From assembly GCA_964392455.1 (NCBI GenBank), contig CAYMPG010000044.1, forward strand, positions 1 through 8,753: DNA of 8,753 bases. Reading direction: 5' to 3'. Made by a program: the position numbers and the translations under genes. The DNA is from SFEL01 sp964392455 (GTDB lineage Bacteria; Bacillota; Clostridia; Christensenellales; CAG-138). Within the stretch, counting starts at the first letter, position 1. Every line of letters begins with the position of its first letter. Below are positions 1 to 7,227 of this stretch, piece after piece. A model generated the notes under the pieces. It saw nothing but the letters and a program-made list of their open reading frames with translations. It was not told the DNA's origin and searched no databases.

Positions 1-2108
1 ACCTTATAGGCGACCAGGAGGATATACCCCTTGGCGATCGCAAAAATATGTGCTACATGGGCTCCACCGTGGTTTACGGCCGCGGCAAGGCGGTAATAGT
101 CGCCACCGGTATGGATACCGAGATGGGCAAAATTGCAGGCGCCCTCTCCGCCGCCACCGATGAGCAGACCCCCCTTCAGCGCAAGCTGGATGAGCTGGGC
201 ACCCTCCTTTCCAAAATGGTGCTTGGCATATGCCTTTTCATTTTTGCCTTTAACCTGTTTATGGCGAGGGGCGAGCTGGCCGTGGAGGGCCACGCCCTTA
301 CCGTAATACTTGAAACATTCATGGTGGCCGTATCTCTGGCTGTGGCCGCCATACCCGAGGGCCTTGCCACCGTGGTAACGGTAGTGCTTTCCATAGGCGT
401 TACCAAAATGTCCCAGCGCAATGCCGTTATTCGCCGCCTTACCGCCGTGGAGACCCTGGGCTGCACCCAGGTAATCTGCTCTGATAAGACCGGCACCCTC
501 ACTCAGAACAAGATGACCGTGGTGGATCATACCGGCGAAACCGCCCTTGTGGCCACCGCCATGGCGCTCTGCTCCGATGCCACCCTCAATGAGGAAAATC
601 AGGCAGAGGGCGAGCCCACCGAGTGCGCTCTTGTAAACTTTGCCTATTCTGTGGGTCTGAAAAAGCAGGAGCTGGAAAGCGCCACCCCCCGTGTGGACGA
701 GGCCCCCTTTGACTCCGGCCGCAAGATGATGTCCACCATACACGACCTTGGCAGCAAATACGTACAGTACACCAAGGGCGGCCCGGATGTTGTGCTGGCC
801 CGCTGCGCCTATTACTATGAGGATGGGCAGACCCTCCCCATGACCGAGCAGAAGCGCACCCAGATAATGGCTGAAAATAAGGCCATGGCAGACAGGGCGC
901 TCCGTGTGCTGGCAGTGGCCCGCAGGGACTGGGCACAGCGCCCCGCCGATAACACCCCCGAGTTCCTTGAGCAGGAGCTGGTATTCCTTGGGCTCACTGG
1001 CATGATAGACCCGGTTCGCCCTGAGGTAAAGGCTGCTATTGAGGAATGCCGCAGCGCAGGTATACGCGCCGTCATGATAACAGGCGACCATAAGGATACC
1101 GCCGTGGCCATAGCCAAGGAGCTGGGCATCATAAAGGACGCCTCAGAGGCCATCACAGGGGCTGAGCTCAATAATATTTCAGATGAGGAGCTGCTGGAGG
1201 CCGTGCAGAAATACGGCGTGTACGCCCGCGTACAGCCCGAGCACAAGACCCGCAGAGTCAATGCCTGGAAGGCGCTCAATGCCATTACCGCCATGACCGG
1301 CGATGGCGTAAACGATGCCCCCTCCATCAAGTCCGCCGACATCGGCGTGGGCATGGGCATCACCGGCACGGATGTTACCAAAAACGTAGCCGATATGGTG
1401 CTGGCAGATGACAACTTTGCCACCATAGTCTCTGCCGTAGGCGAGGGCCGCCGCATATACGACAACATCCGCAAGGCCATCCAGTTCCTGCTGGCCTCCA
1501 ATATGAGCGAGGTGCTGGGCGTATTCTCCGCCACACTTATGGGCTTCACGCTGCTGAACCCCGTGCATTTGCTGTTTATCAACCTTGTTACGGATTGCTT
1601 CCCCGCCCTTGCCCTGGGTATGGAAAATGCCGAGCCCAATACCATGAGCCGTCCTCCCCGCAACTCAAGCGATGGTATATTCGCCGGCGGCCTCTTTGGA
1701 GATATAGCCTATCAGGGCATACTGGTCACCGCCCTTACCATACTCTCCTACTTTATCGGCAATTACTTTGAAACCGGCGTATTCTCGGTTCCCGTGGGCG
1801 TATCAGATCACGGCATGACAATGGCCTTCCTCACCATGTCCATGTGCGAGATATTCCACGCCTTCAATCTGCGCTCCCAGCGCAAATCCATCTTCACCCT
1901 CAAGGGGCACAACAAGGTGCTGTGGGCTGCAATGGCAGGCTCCCTCCTGCTCACCACCGCCGTGCTGGAGATACCCTTCCTTGCAGACGCCTTTGGCTTC
2001 ACCCCCATCGGCCTTACTGAATACAGCATTGCCCTTGTGCTTGCCATAATGGTCATACCTGTTGTGGAGGCTGTGAAGTTCTTCCAGCGCAGGGCCAGCC
2101 GCTCCTAA
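1..2108 (+). CDS. Ca2+-transporting P-type ATPase, 5'-truncated by window edge
   Basis: This is an ATP-driven cation exporter of the inner membrane, most likely for Ca2+. The frame is open from base 3 to the TAA at 2106-2108. The true start and the actuator-domain TGES motif lie off the left edge, so roughly the first 190 residues are missing by comparison with family length; the ATG at base 48 is internal. Visible landmarks are the M4 Pro-Glu-Gly-Leu motif (bases 354-365), the phosphorylated Asp of DKTGT (base 483), the MITGD motif (about 1074-1088) and TGDGVNDAP (about 1296-1322). In M5 a Glu follows SNMS (base 1509). M6 has NLVTD (1581-1595), whose Asn, Thr and Asp match the Ca2+ ligands of SERCA pumps, as does the M4 Glu. 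With both an M5 Glu and M6 Asn/Asp it resembles two-site SERCA-like pumps more than secretory-pathway (SPCA) types. The class is secure; Ca2+ as the ion is inferred from the ligand residues. The gene ends at a bidirectional hairpin. Confidence 0.93.
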   Translation, partial: LIGDQEDIPLGDRKNMCYMGSTVVYGRGKAVIVATGMDTEMGKIAGALSAATDEQTPLQRKLDELGTLLSKMVLGICLFIFAFNLFMARGELAVEGHALTVILETFMVAVSLAVAAIPEGLATVVTVVLSIGVTKMSQRNAVIRRLTAVETLGCTQVICSDKTGTLTQNKMTVVDHTGETALVATAMALCSDATLNEENQAEGEPTECALVNFAYSVGLKKQELESATPRVDEAPFDSGRKMMSTIHDLGSKYVQYTKGGPDVVLARCAYYYEDGQTLPMTEQKRTQIMAENKAMADRALRVLAVARRDWAQRPADNTPEFLEQELVFLGLTGMIDPVRPEVKAAIEECRSAGIRAVMITGDHKDTAVAIAKELGIIKDASEAITGAELNNISDEELLEAVQKYGVYARVQPEHKTRRVNAWKALNAITAMTGDGVNDAPSIKSADIGVGMGITGTDVTKNVADMVLADDNFATIVSAVGEGRRIYDNIRKAIQFLLASNMSEVLGVFSATLMGFTLLNPVHLLFINLVTDCFPALALGMENAEPNTMSRPPRNSSDGIFAGGLFGDIAYQGILVTALTILSYFIGNYFETGVFSVPVGVSDHGMTMAFLTMSMCEIFHAFNLRSQRKSIFTLKGHNKVLWAAMAGSLLLTTAVLEIPFLADAFGFTPIGLTEYSIALVLAIMVIPVVEAVKFFQRRASRS

Positions 2109-2126
2109 ATGATACTTTACTGCTTT

Positions 2127-2164
2127 AAAAAAGCCATGGCGCTGATATAGCGCCATGGCTTTTT
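2127..2164. terminator. Bidirectional intrinsic terminator between convergent genes
   Basis: The arms 2129-2142 and 2150-2163 form a perfect 14-bp stem with a 7-base loop. It is flanked by an A-run on the left (2127-2132) and a T-run on the right (2160-2164). It therefore reads as a GC-rich hairpin followed by U residues on either strand. It lies 20 bases after the ATPase stop and 21 bases after the LysR stop on the opposite strand, so it can end both transcripts. Confidence 0.9.
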
Positions 2165-2184
2165 ATCATATATGCAGCTTTAAT

Positions 2185-3081
2185 TTATTCATAATACTCC
2201 ATCACAAAGTCAAAGAACAGCGCCGCCGTGGATACCTCCGAGCGGTTTCGCCGCATGACTATATACAGATCTCTGCTCATGGAATACCTGCCCAGCCTGA
2301 AGCTCAGCAGCTTTCCCATCTCCAGCTCGTCCTCAATGGCGTGCTTGCTCATTATGGCAATGCCAAGGCCAGCAGCTACGGATTTTTTTACCGCCTCGCT
2401 GTAGCTCATCTCAGCCACCACATTCATGCGGCTGATGTCCACCCCTGCGTTTTTCAGCAGCTGCTCGTATTCCATGCGGGTGCCGCTGCCCCCTTCACGG
2501 GTGATAAAGGGCTCGCTGTACAGTATATCCAGGGATACATTATCCCCCATCTGCCTGAAGCGCTGGGTGTTTGGCGTTACCAGCAGCAGCTCGTCCTTTG
2601 CAAAGCTCTTGAATTCGCAGTTTGTATTCTCCACCCTTGCGCCGGTAAGGGCCACATCCGCAGTGCCCTTTCGCACCAGGTCCACCGCCTGCATACTGTT
2701 TGCATTATGCAGCTGATAGGATACCCCCGGATACCTTTCGCTGAAGGCTGACAGCAGCTCCGGCAGGCAATACTGGGCCGGCACTGAGGACGCCGCTATG
2801 GTCAGCACACCGGTATGGCGGTTTTCCGGCCTGGACAGCTCCTCAAGGGCCTTATTTCTCAGGCTGAGTATGCTCTGGGCATATCCCAGCAGCACTGCGC
2901 CCTTTTCGGTGGGGAATATGCTGCGGCTGGTGCGTATCAGCAGCTCGCACCCCAGCTCCTTTTCCATTGTGGATATATGGGCGCTGATGGTGGGCTGGGA
3001 TACTCCCAGCGTCTTTGCGGCCTTGGAGAAGCTGCCGTGCTTTACCACCATGCAAAAGGCTTCTATCTGCTTAAGGTCCAT
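2185..3081 (-). CDS. LysR-family transcriptional regulator
   Basis: A 298-residue DNA-binding regulator of usual LysR length. Residues 1-60 form the winged helix-turn-helix, with the typical GSFSKAAKTLGVSQPTIS stretch (16-33) and the FPTEKG wing (56-61). From about residue 90 to the end is the periplasmic-binding-protein-like effector domain, with REGGSGTR (195-202) and the AAGLGIAIMS stretch (236-245). The start is supported by GGGAG six bases upstream (3088-3092). By recollection the domain style resembles CysB/CysL-like regulators and those annotated as selenium-metabolism-associated LysR proteins, but the effector cannot be read from sequence. LysR regulators often control a divergent gene. 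Here the neighbour on its 5' side is GAPDH on the same strand, ending at its own terminator, and the 3' neighbour is a convergent Ca2+ pump, so no target is evident. The gene appears to be transcribed alone. Confidence 0.93.
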   Translation of the reverse strand: MDLKQIEAFCMVVKHGSFSKAAKTLGVSQPTISAHISTMEKELGCELLIRTSRSIFPTEKGAVLLGYAQSILSLRNKALEELSRPENRHTGVLTIAASSVPAQYCLPELLSAFSERYPGVSYQLHNANSMQAVDLVRKGTADVALTGARVENTNCEFKSFAKDELLLVTPNTQRFRQMGDNVSLDILYSEPFITREGGSGTRMEYEQLLKNAGVDISRMNVVAEMSYSEAVKKSVAAGLGIAIMSKHAIEDELEMGKLLSFRLGRYSMSRDLYIVMRRNRSEVSTAALFFDFVMEYYE

Positions 3082-3119
3082 ATACTGCTCCCATTCATTA
3101 TTTAATCGGTATATGCATG

Positions 3120-3136
3120 TATAGTTTTTTTCTATA
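3120..3136. promoter_or_regulatory. Candidate LysR autoregulatory dyad (T-N11-A)
   Basis: A perfect inverted repeat TATAG-N7-CTATA, with an all-T spacer on the + strand, sits just downstream of the LysR gene's -10 box, over its probable transcription start. It contains the T-N11-A arrangement of LysR-type operators. That position would suit repression of the regulator's own promoter. The arms are short and AT-rich, so chance is a real alternative. Confidence 0.35.
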
Positions 3137-3139
3137 TGT

Positions 3140-3169
3140 ATTATACCATCTGTCAGCCCCTGTACACAA
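3140..3169 (-). promoter_or_regulatory. Promoter of the LysR gene
   Basis: On the minus strand a perfect TATAAT -10 box (3145 to 3140) is preceded, after 18 bases, by TTGTGT (3169 to 3164), which keeps the TTG of the -35 consensus. Transcription would start near 3133 and leave a leader of about 50 bases. The promoter lies beyond the GAPDH terminator, so LysR is a separate transcription unit. Confidence 0.65.
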
Positions 3170-3184
3170 GTGCCTTACCTGTGC

Positions 3185-3216
3185 AAAAAAGGACGCCCCG
3201 AAAGGAGCGTCCTTTT
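3185..3216 (-). terminator. Intrinsic terminator of GAPDH
   Basis: Arms 3187-3199 and 3204-3216 pair over 13 positions with one C·A mismatch and a 4-base loop. Read on the minus strand, a run of six T follows the hairpin (complement of 3185-3190). It begins 22 bases beyond the GAPDH stop codon. Confidence 0.88.
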
Positions 3217-3238
3217 CTCATCAGCCTGTATGGCTTAA

Positions 3239-4252
3239 TTACTTTGCATCTACCTCGTGCATATAGGCGCACAGGTCCTTGAGCTTGTTGGAATAACCCC
3301 ACTCGTTGTCATACCAGGCTACCAGCTTGACGAAGTGGTCATTCAGGGAGATGCCTGCGCCAGCGTCAAAGGTGGAGGTATGGATATCGTGGATGAAATC
3401 GGAAGAAACTACGGCATCCTCAGTGTAGCCGATGATGTCCTTCCACTCCTCGCTCTCGGAGGCAGCCTTCATAACGGCCTTAATCTCATCATAGGTAGCG
3501 GCCTTCTCAAGGCGGCAGGTAAGGTCAACAACGGATACATCCAGAGTAGGAACACGCATGGACATACCGGTCAGCTTGCCATTGAGGGAGGGGATTACCT
3601 TGCCAACGGCCTTTGCAGCGCCGGTGGAGCTGGGGATGATGTTGTGAGCCGCAGCACGGCCGCCGCGCCAGTCCTTCTTGGAGGAGCTGTCAACGGTCTT
3701 CTGGGTGGCGGTGATGGAATGAACGGTGGTCATAAGGCCTTCCACGATGCCGAAGTTGTCATTGATGACCTTGGCAAGAGGAGCAAGGCAGTTGGTGGTG
3801 CAGGAAGCATTGGATACCACGTTCATGTCGGGAGAATAGGTCTTGTGGTTTACACCCATTACAAACATGGGAGCATCTGCGCTGGGAGCGGAGATGATGA
3901 CCTTCTTTGCGCCGGCCTCAAGATGCTTGGAAGCCTTTTCTACGGTGGTGTTTACGCCGCTGCACTCCATGATGTACTCGGCGCCGCACTCCTTCCAGGG
4001 GATCTCGTTTGCGTTCATGCAGGCATATACGGCAATCTCCTTGCCGTTTACTACCAGCTTGTCGCCCTTTACTTCCACGGTGCCGCTGAAACGGCCGTGT
4101 ACGCTGTCATACTTGAGCATATAAGCCATGTAATCCACAGCGATGAAGGGATCGTTGATACCTACTACCTCTACGTTGTCATCCAGAACAGCCGCCCTGA
4201 AGGAAAGACTGCCGATACGACCGAAACCATTGATGCCGACTTTTACTGCCAT
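3239..4252 (-). CDS. gap: Glyceraldehyde-3-phosphate dehydrogenase, phosphorylating, NAD-type
   Basis: A cytosolic glycolytic enzyme of 337 residues that converts glyceraldehyde-3-phosphate, NAD+ and phosphate to 1,3-bisphosphoglycerate. The Rossmann motif GFGRIG is at 9-14. Asp34 in NDPF follows beta-2 and suits NAD+ over NADP+. The catalytic Cys151 lies in SCTTNC, with His178 in TTVHS and the WYDNEWGYS signature at 313-321. Motifs such as NDPF, SITATQKTVD and KKDWRGGRAA put it with the eukaryote/E. coli-like class I enzymes rather than the Bacillus subtilis GapA type (which has a SYTNDQ-like segment). The start has GGAGG at 4261-4265, nine bases upstream. It is monocistronic, with a terminator 22 bases downstream. 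Isoleucine is nearly always ATC, and GGT, CGT and GCT are common, the codon pattern of a highly expressed gene and unlike most neighbours. I see no clear promoter; TAATAT at 4282-4287 on the minus strand is a weak candidate -10. Confidence 0.98.
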   Translation of the reverse strand: MAVKVGINGFGRIGSLSFRAAVLDDNVEVVGINDPFIAVDYMAYMLKYDSVHGRFSGTVEVKGDKLVVNGKEIAVYACMNANEIPWKECGAEYIMECSGVNTTVEKASKHLEAGAKKVIISAPSADAPMFVMGVNHKTYSPDMNVVSNASCTTNCLAPLAKVINDNFGIVEGLMTTVHSITATQKTVDSSSKKDWRGGRAAAHNIIPSSTGAAKAVGKVIPSLNGKLTGMSMRVPTLDVSVVDLTCRLEKAATYDEIKAVMKAASESEEWKDIIGYTEDAVVSSDFIHDIHTSTFDAGAGISLNDHFVKLVAWYDNEWGYSNKLKDLCAYMHEVDAK

Positions 4253-4321
4253 TTTAAAAATCCTCCGTTTTGTCTGTATGAATATTACATGACGCTGCCA
4301 TCAGCCTGGCATATGTCACTG

Positions 4322-4340
4322 TTGACAATAAATTAACCAA
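4322..4340. promoter_or_regulatory. Candidate Rex-like redox operator upstream of GAPDH
   Basis: TTGACAA-N4-TTAACCA matches 11 of the 14 defined positions of the Rex consensus TTGTTAA-N4-TTAACAA. It lies 70-90 bases upstream of the GAPDH start. Rex senses the NADH/NAD+ ratio, and GAPDH makes NADH, so the location is biologically sensible. The 182-base gap between GAPDH and the kinase (4253-4434) holds no other clear signal and no terminator for the kinase operon. Two mismatches fall in the left half-site, so this is tentative. Confidence 0.35.
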
Positions 4341-4434
4341 CGGTACTATGATAAAAGAAATTTTAGCATTTTTCAAGTACCATTTTGCCATACCCGAGTA
4401 TTACATTAGTAAAGGGCGTTCCGATAACCAGCGC

Positions 4435-4992
4435 TTATATCACGAACCGGCATTTTTCCCTTATGCTCATGGTATTAAAGTAGCTGTTCTCCATGGGTAT
4501 CCATTCCTCCACAAAGCGCCTGTGCATGTCCTCGCCATTGCGTTCCATTATACGGCGGCTCTGCTCCTGTGGGGTTATTTCCAGAAATACCCCCAGGTCG
4601 TAATACTCCCCAAGCTCCGGGTGCATACAGTAGCTGCCCTCCACCACCGTGACCGGGACGTAGGGCACGGTGCGCTCCTGAGACAGGGTTCCGGTTGAGC
4701 AGGAGTAGCTTTTATATGTTATGGCCTGCCTCTGCATCACCGGCAGCGCCACCTCTACATAAAACCGCTCCCTGTCAAAATTGCCGCCTATTTCGCTGAG
4801 CCGCTCAGGTGTGCGCTGACCTGGCCTTAGAAAATAATCATCCGCATGGAATATGCGGCCACCAAATTCCTCCGTAAGCTCCCTTCCAAGGGTACTCTTG
4901 CCTGCGGCACAGGGGCCCTCTATGGCTATCACAACAGACCCCTGCTCCCTCAGCAGCCGGGCTATTTCCTCGCTCAGTGCCGCCCGTGTCAT
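4435..4992 (-). CDS. Uridine-kinase-family P-loop kinase, substrate unknown
   Basis: A small cytosolic P-loop phosphotransferase of 185 residues, shorter than the roughly 210 of standard bacterial uridine kinase (Udk). The Walker A motif GPCAAGKST is at 26-34. The HADDYFL motif (49-55) matches the DDFY-like substrate segment of the uridine/panthothenate kinase fold, and VVEGSY (116-121) is the Walker-B-like strand. The lid region carries RRIMERNGED (146-155), and the C-terminal ENSYF (168-172) through KCRFVI is typical of uridine kinase-like proteins. The family phosphorylates nucleosides or other small alcohols; which one here is not readable. The ATG overlaps the aminopeptidase stop as ATGA, with GGAG eight bases upstream inside the preceding gene, so translation is probably coupled. 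It is the last gene of the three-gene operon, and no clear terminator follows it. Family call good; uridine as substrate is only a guess. Confidence 0.85.
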   Translation of the reverse strand: MTRAALSEEIARLLREQGSVVIAIEGPCAAGKSTLGRELTEEFGGRIFHADDYFLRPGQRTPERLSEIGGNFDRERFYVEVALPVMQRQAITYKSYSCSTGTLSQERTVPYVPVTVVEGSYCMHPELGEYYDLGVFLEITPQEQSRRIMERNGEDMHRRFVEEWIPMENSYFNTMSIREKCRFVI

Positions 4993-6104
4993 TTCAGATT
5001 CTCCGGGTTAAGGCAATGAAGCTCCTCAGGCACGAACCGGCCGTCCTTCCTTATGAGCACATCGTCAAAGTAGATTTCTCCGCCGCCGTATTCCGGGGTC
5101 TGTATGCACACAAGGTCCCAATGAAGGCTGGACTGATTGCCATTGTCGCAATCCTCATAGCAGCTTCCGGGGGTGAAGTGGAAGGAACCGGCTATCTTTT
5201 CATCAAAGAGTATCTCCTTCATGGGGAAGGTTATGTAGGGATTCACGCCCAGCGCAAACTCGCCCACGTATCTCGCTCCCTCGTCCATATCAAATACCTG
5301 GTTTATACGGGCGGTGTCGTTTGACTCTGCCTTTACTATCTTGCCCTTTTCAAAGGTAAGGGTCACATGCTCATATACAAACCCGTCATGGGGAGAGGGG
5401 GTATTGTAGGCCACGGTGCCCTCCACGCTGTCCCTTACGGGAGCTGTGTATATTTCCCCATCAGGTATGTTCATCTCGCCGGCGCACTTTATGGCCTTCA
5501 TGCCCTTTATGGAAAAGCGCAGGTCTGTACCGGGGCCTGTGATGCGTACCCTGTCAGTGCGCTCCATAAGGGCCTTAAGGGCATCCATCGCCCTGTCCAT
5601 TTTGGAATAATCAAGATTGCATACGTTAAAGTAATAGTCCTCAAAGCTCTCTGTGCTCATTGAGGCCATCTGTGCCATGCCGGGAGTGGGATACCTGAGC
5701 ACCACCCACTTTGTGCCGGGCACCCTCACCTGGCCGTGCACCTTGTTGCCGTACACGCCGCTGATGAGCAGCAGCTTTTCATTTGGCACATCCGACATTT
5801 CGGAGCAATTGCTTTCGCCCCGTATGCCCATATATACCTGCATTTCCTTCATCATGCCCCCGTCATACTTTGCCATCAGGGCATACTGCTCCTCTGTGGC
5901 ACCCAGGGCAAGCTCCCTGTCCACATCGCTCCTGTTCAGCCATACAAAGGGTATGCCTCCTGCGGCATATACCTGCCGGACTATGGCCTTTACCAGCTCT
6001 GTCACCTCGCCGGTGCCCTCTATCAGCACCTTTTCGCCCTTCTGCACCTTGCAGGAAAAGCTCACAAGGTTCTTTGCCAGCGTTTCTATACGTGGATCTG
6101 TCAT
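4989..6104 (-). CDS. M29-family metallo-aminopeptidase
   Basis: A cytosolic metal-dependent exopeptidase of 371 residues that removes N-terminal amino acids from peptides, with no signal peptide. The M29 (AmpS/AmpT-like) metal ligands can be placed: Glu217 in the PDGEIYTAP segment, Glu282 in YVGEFALG, His309 and Tyr316 seven apart in FHFTPGSCY, and His328/Asp330 in LHWD. The HxxxxxxY and HxD spacings match the family, while the Tyr-to-His interval (12 residues) is shorter than I recall for staphylococcal AmpS, and the whole protein is about 40 residues shorter. The substrate cannot be read. The start is supported weakly by an AGGCAGG-like site about eight bases upstream. It begins 19 bases after the glycosyltransferase stop and overlaps the kinase start by four bases, so it is the middle gene of the operon. 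Confidence 0.92.
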   Translation of the reverse strand: MTDPRIETLAKNLVSFSCKVQKGEKVLIEGTGEVTELVKAIVRQVYAAGGIPFVWLNRSDVDRELALGATEEQYALMAKYDGGMMKEMQVYMGIRGESNCSEMSDVPNEKLLLISGVYGNKVHGQVRVPGTKWVVLRYPTPGMAQMASMSTESFEDYYFNVCNLDYSKMDRAMDALKALMERTDRVRITGPGTDLRFSIKGMKAIKCAGEMNIPDGEIYTAPVRDSVEGTVAYNTPSPHDGFVYEHVTLTFEKGKIVKAESNDTARINQVFDMDEGARYVGEFALGVNPYITFPMKEILFDEKIAGSFHFTPGSCYEDCDNGNQSSLHWDLVCIQTPEYGGGEIYFDDVLIRKDGRFVPEELHCLNPENLK

Positions 6105-6123
6105 ATTCTTATACCTGCCTTTA

Positions 6124-7044
6124 TCAGTTTATTCTTTCCTTTATTACATACAGAGGCCTGCCCTGCACCTCGTCATATATCCGCTGAATGTATGCGCTCT
6201 GCACTCCCATGCATACAAGTATCAGCCCATCCAGCCCCACAAGGGCCCACAGCCCCCACAGCCAGCCTGCTACCCTTACCCGGGCTGCACATATGCCGGT
6301 TATCACAAGGCCCGCTACAGCCGCTGCCAGCACGCCTATGCCCATATATGTTATCACAGTCAGCGGCCTTGTGGAAAAGCCGAATATGCCGTCTGCCGCA
6401 AGCTTGAGCATCTTCTTAAGGCTGTATTTGGTCTTGCCTGCCGCCCGCTCATGGCGCACATATTCCACAGGCACCGCATTGTAGCCCATCCAGGCGCTCA
6501 TGCCCCTGAGAAAGCGATTATGCTCCCTCAGCTCCCGGAACTTATCCGCCACGGCCCTGTCCAGCAGGCGAAAGTCCCCCGTATCCAGCGGGATGGGGTA
6601 AGTGCTCATTGCGGAAAGGAGCCTGTAATAGCACCAGGCTGTAAACCGCTTGGCGGCAGTCTCCCCATTGCGCTTCAGCCGCTTGCCGTAGGCTATATCC
6701 GCCCCCTGCTCCCACGCCTTTACCATGTCCCCTATCACCTCGGGAGGGTCCTGCAAATCTGCATCCATTATTATTACGGCATCTCCATCCGCTGCATCCA
6801 TGCCGGCAGTTACTGCAAGCTGATGGCCAAAGTTTCTTGAAAAGCGCAGCGCCTTTACCTCAGGGGCATCCTCCGCCAGGGCGGAAACTATGCTCCAGGT
6901 GTCATCTCTGCTGCCGTCGTCTATATATATTATTTCGTAGGGGTAGCCCAGCTCCTCCATTGCCGCCCTTGTGCGGCGGAAGGATTCTGCCATTACCTCC
7001 TGCTCGTTATACACGGGTATAACCAGGCTCAGCTTTTTATCCAT
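6124..7044 (-). CDS. GT2-family membrane glycosyltransferase (DPM1/GtrB-like)
   Basis: An inner-membrane transferase of 306 residues, which probably moves a sugar from a nucleotide donor to a lipid carrier such as undecaprenyl phosphate. The N-terminal GT-A domain has LVIPVYNE (7-14), DDGS (42-45) and DADLQDPPE (94-102), the last carrying the metal-binding DxD-type acids. TGDFRL (155-160) and RFLRGM (177-182) are typical of the polyprenyl-phosphate sugar synthase group. Two transmembrane helices follow at about 227-254 and 258-285, and the protein ends in the usual YDEVQGRPLYV segment. I start at the ATG at 7042-7044, because AAAGGAGA stands five bases before it; the frame continues upstream to a TTG at 7060-7062 with no ribosome site. 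Isoleucine codons are nearly all ATA here. It is the first gene of the operon with the aminopeptidase and kinase, behind a good promoter. Sugar and acceptor are unknown. Confidence 0.93.
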   Translation of the reverse strand: MDKKLSLVIPVYNEQEVMAESFRRTRAAMEELGYPYEIIYIDDGSRDDTWSIVSALAEDAPEVKALRFSRNFGHQLAVTAGMDAADGDAVIIMDADLQDPPEVIGDMVKAWEQGADIAYGKRLKRNGETAAKRFTAWCYYRLLSAMSTYPIPLDTGDFRLLDRAVADKFRELREHNRFLRGMSAWMGYNAVPVEYVRHERAAGKTKYSLKKMLKLAADGIFGFSTRPLTVITYMGIGVLAAAVAGLVITGICAARVRVAGWLWGLWALVGLDGLILVCMGVQSAYIQRIYDEVQGRPLYVIKERIN

Positions 7045-7086
7045 AATCTCTCCTTTTGTCAAAACCGGGTCTTGATGCTAAATATC

Positions 7087-7115
7087 ATTATACCCCAATG
7101 GCTCACTATCTACAA
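7087..7115 (-). promoter_or_regulatory. Promoter of the glycosyltransferase operon
   Basis: On the minus strand TTGTAG (7115 to 7110) stands 17 bases before a perfect TATAAT (7092 to 7087). Transcription would begin near 7080, about 35 bases before the ATG at 7044. The -35 keeps only TTG of the consensus, while the -10 and the spacing are ideal. Confidence 0.72.
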
Positions 7116-7154
7116 TTCTAATATACAACTGGGGAAAAATTCGCATTTGCCCTA

Positions 7155-7182
7155 TTGAAACAGAATTTACATCGGGTATAAT
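7155..7182 (+). promoter_or_regulatory. Promoter of the aldolase gene
   Basis: TTGAAA (7155-7160) and TATAAT (7177-7182) are separated by 16 bases. The start would be near 7189, giving a leader of about 38 bases with AAGGAGA at 7212-7218 before the ATG at 7228. It diverges from the glycosyltransferase promoter within the same 183-base gap; the two -35 boxes are about 40 bases apart and do not overlap. Confidence 0.82.
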
Positions 7183-7227
7183 AAATAGTGTTTGCTATGC
7201 TATTATTTTTAAAGGAGATATAATCAT

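Noticed and set aside
3257..4336. Long open frame on the + strand opposite GAPDH (359 codons)
   Set aside because: It is an antisense shadow of a certain gene; the peptide is rich in Gly/His/Val, resembles no family, and has no ribosome site.
4322..4352. Plus-strand promoter (TTGACA with TATGAT or TACTAT) aimed antisense into the kinase
   Set aside because: The -35 is perfect, but the -10 needs a 19-base spacer (TATGAT) or is weak (TACTAT at 16). No plus-strand gene follows, and a regulatory dyad explains the TTGACA equally well.
4342..4381. GGTACT...AGTACC inverted repeat as a terminator of the kinase operon
   Set aside because: Only six base pairs around a 28-base AT-rich loop and no T-run after it on the minus strand.
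5653..6840. 395-codon + strand open frame across the aminopeptidase and glycosyltransferase
   Set aside because: It runs antisense through two well-supported genes and their junction; its Cys/His/Pro-rich peptide has no recognisable domain.
7045..7062. Longer glycosyltransferase start at the TTG codon 7060-7062
   Set aside because: The AAAGGAGA ribosome site lies inside this extension, five bases before the ATG at 7044, so the shorter form is the real one.
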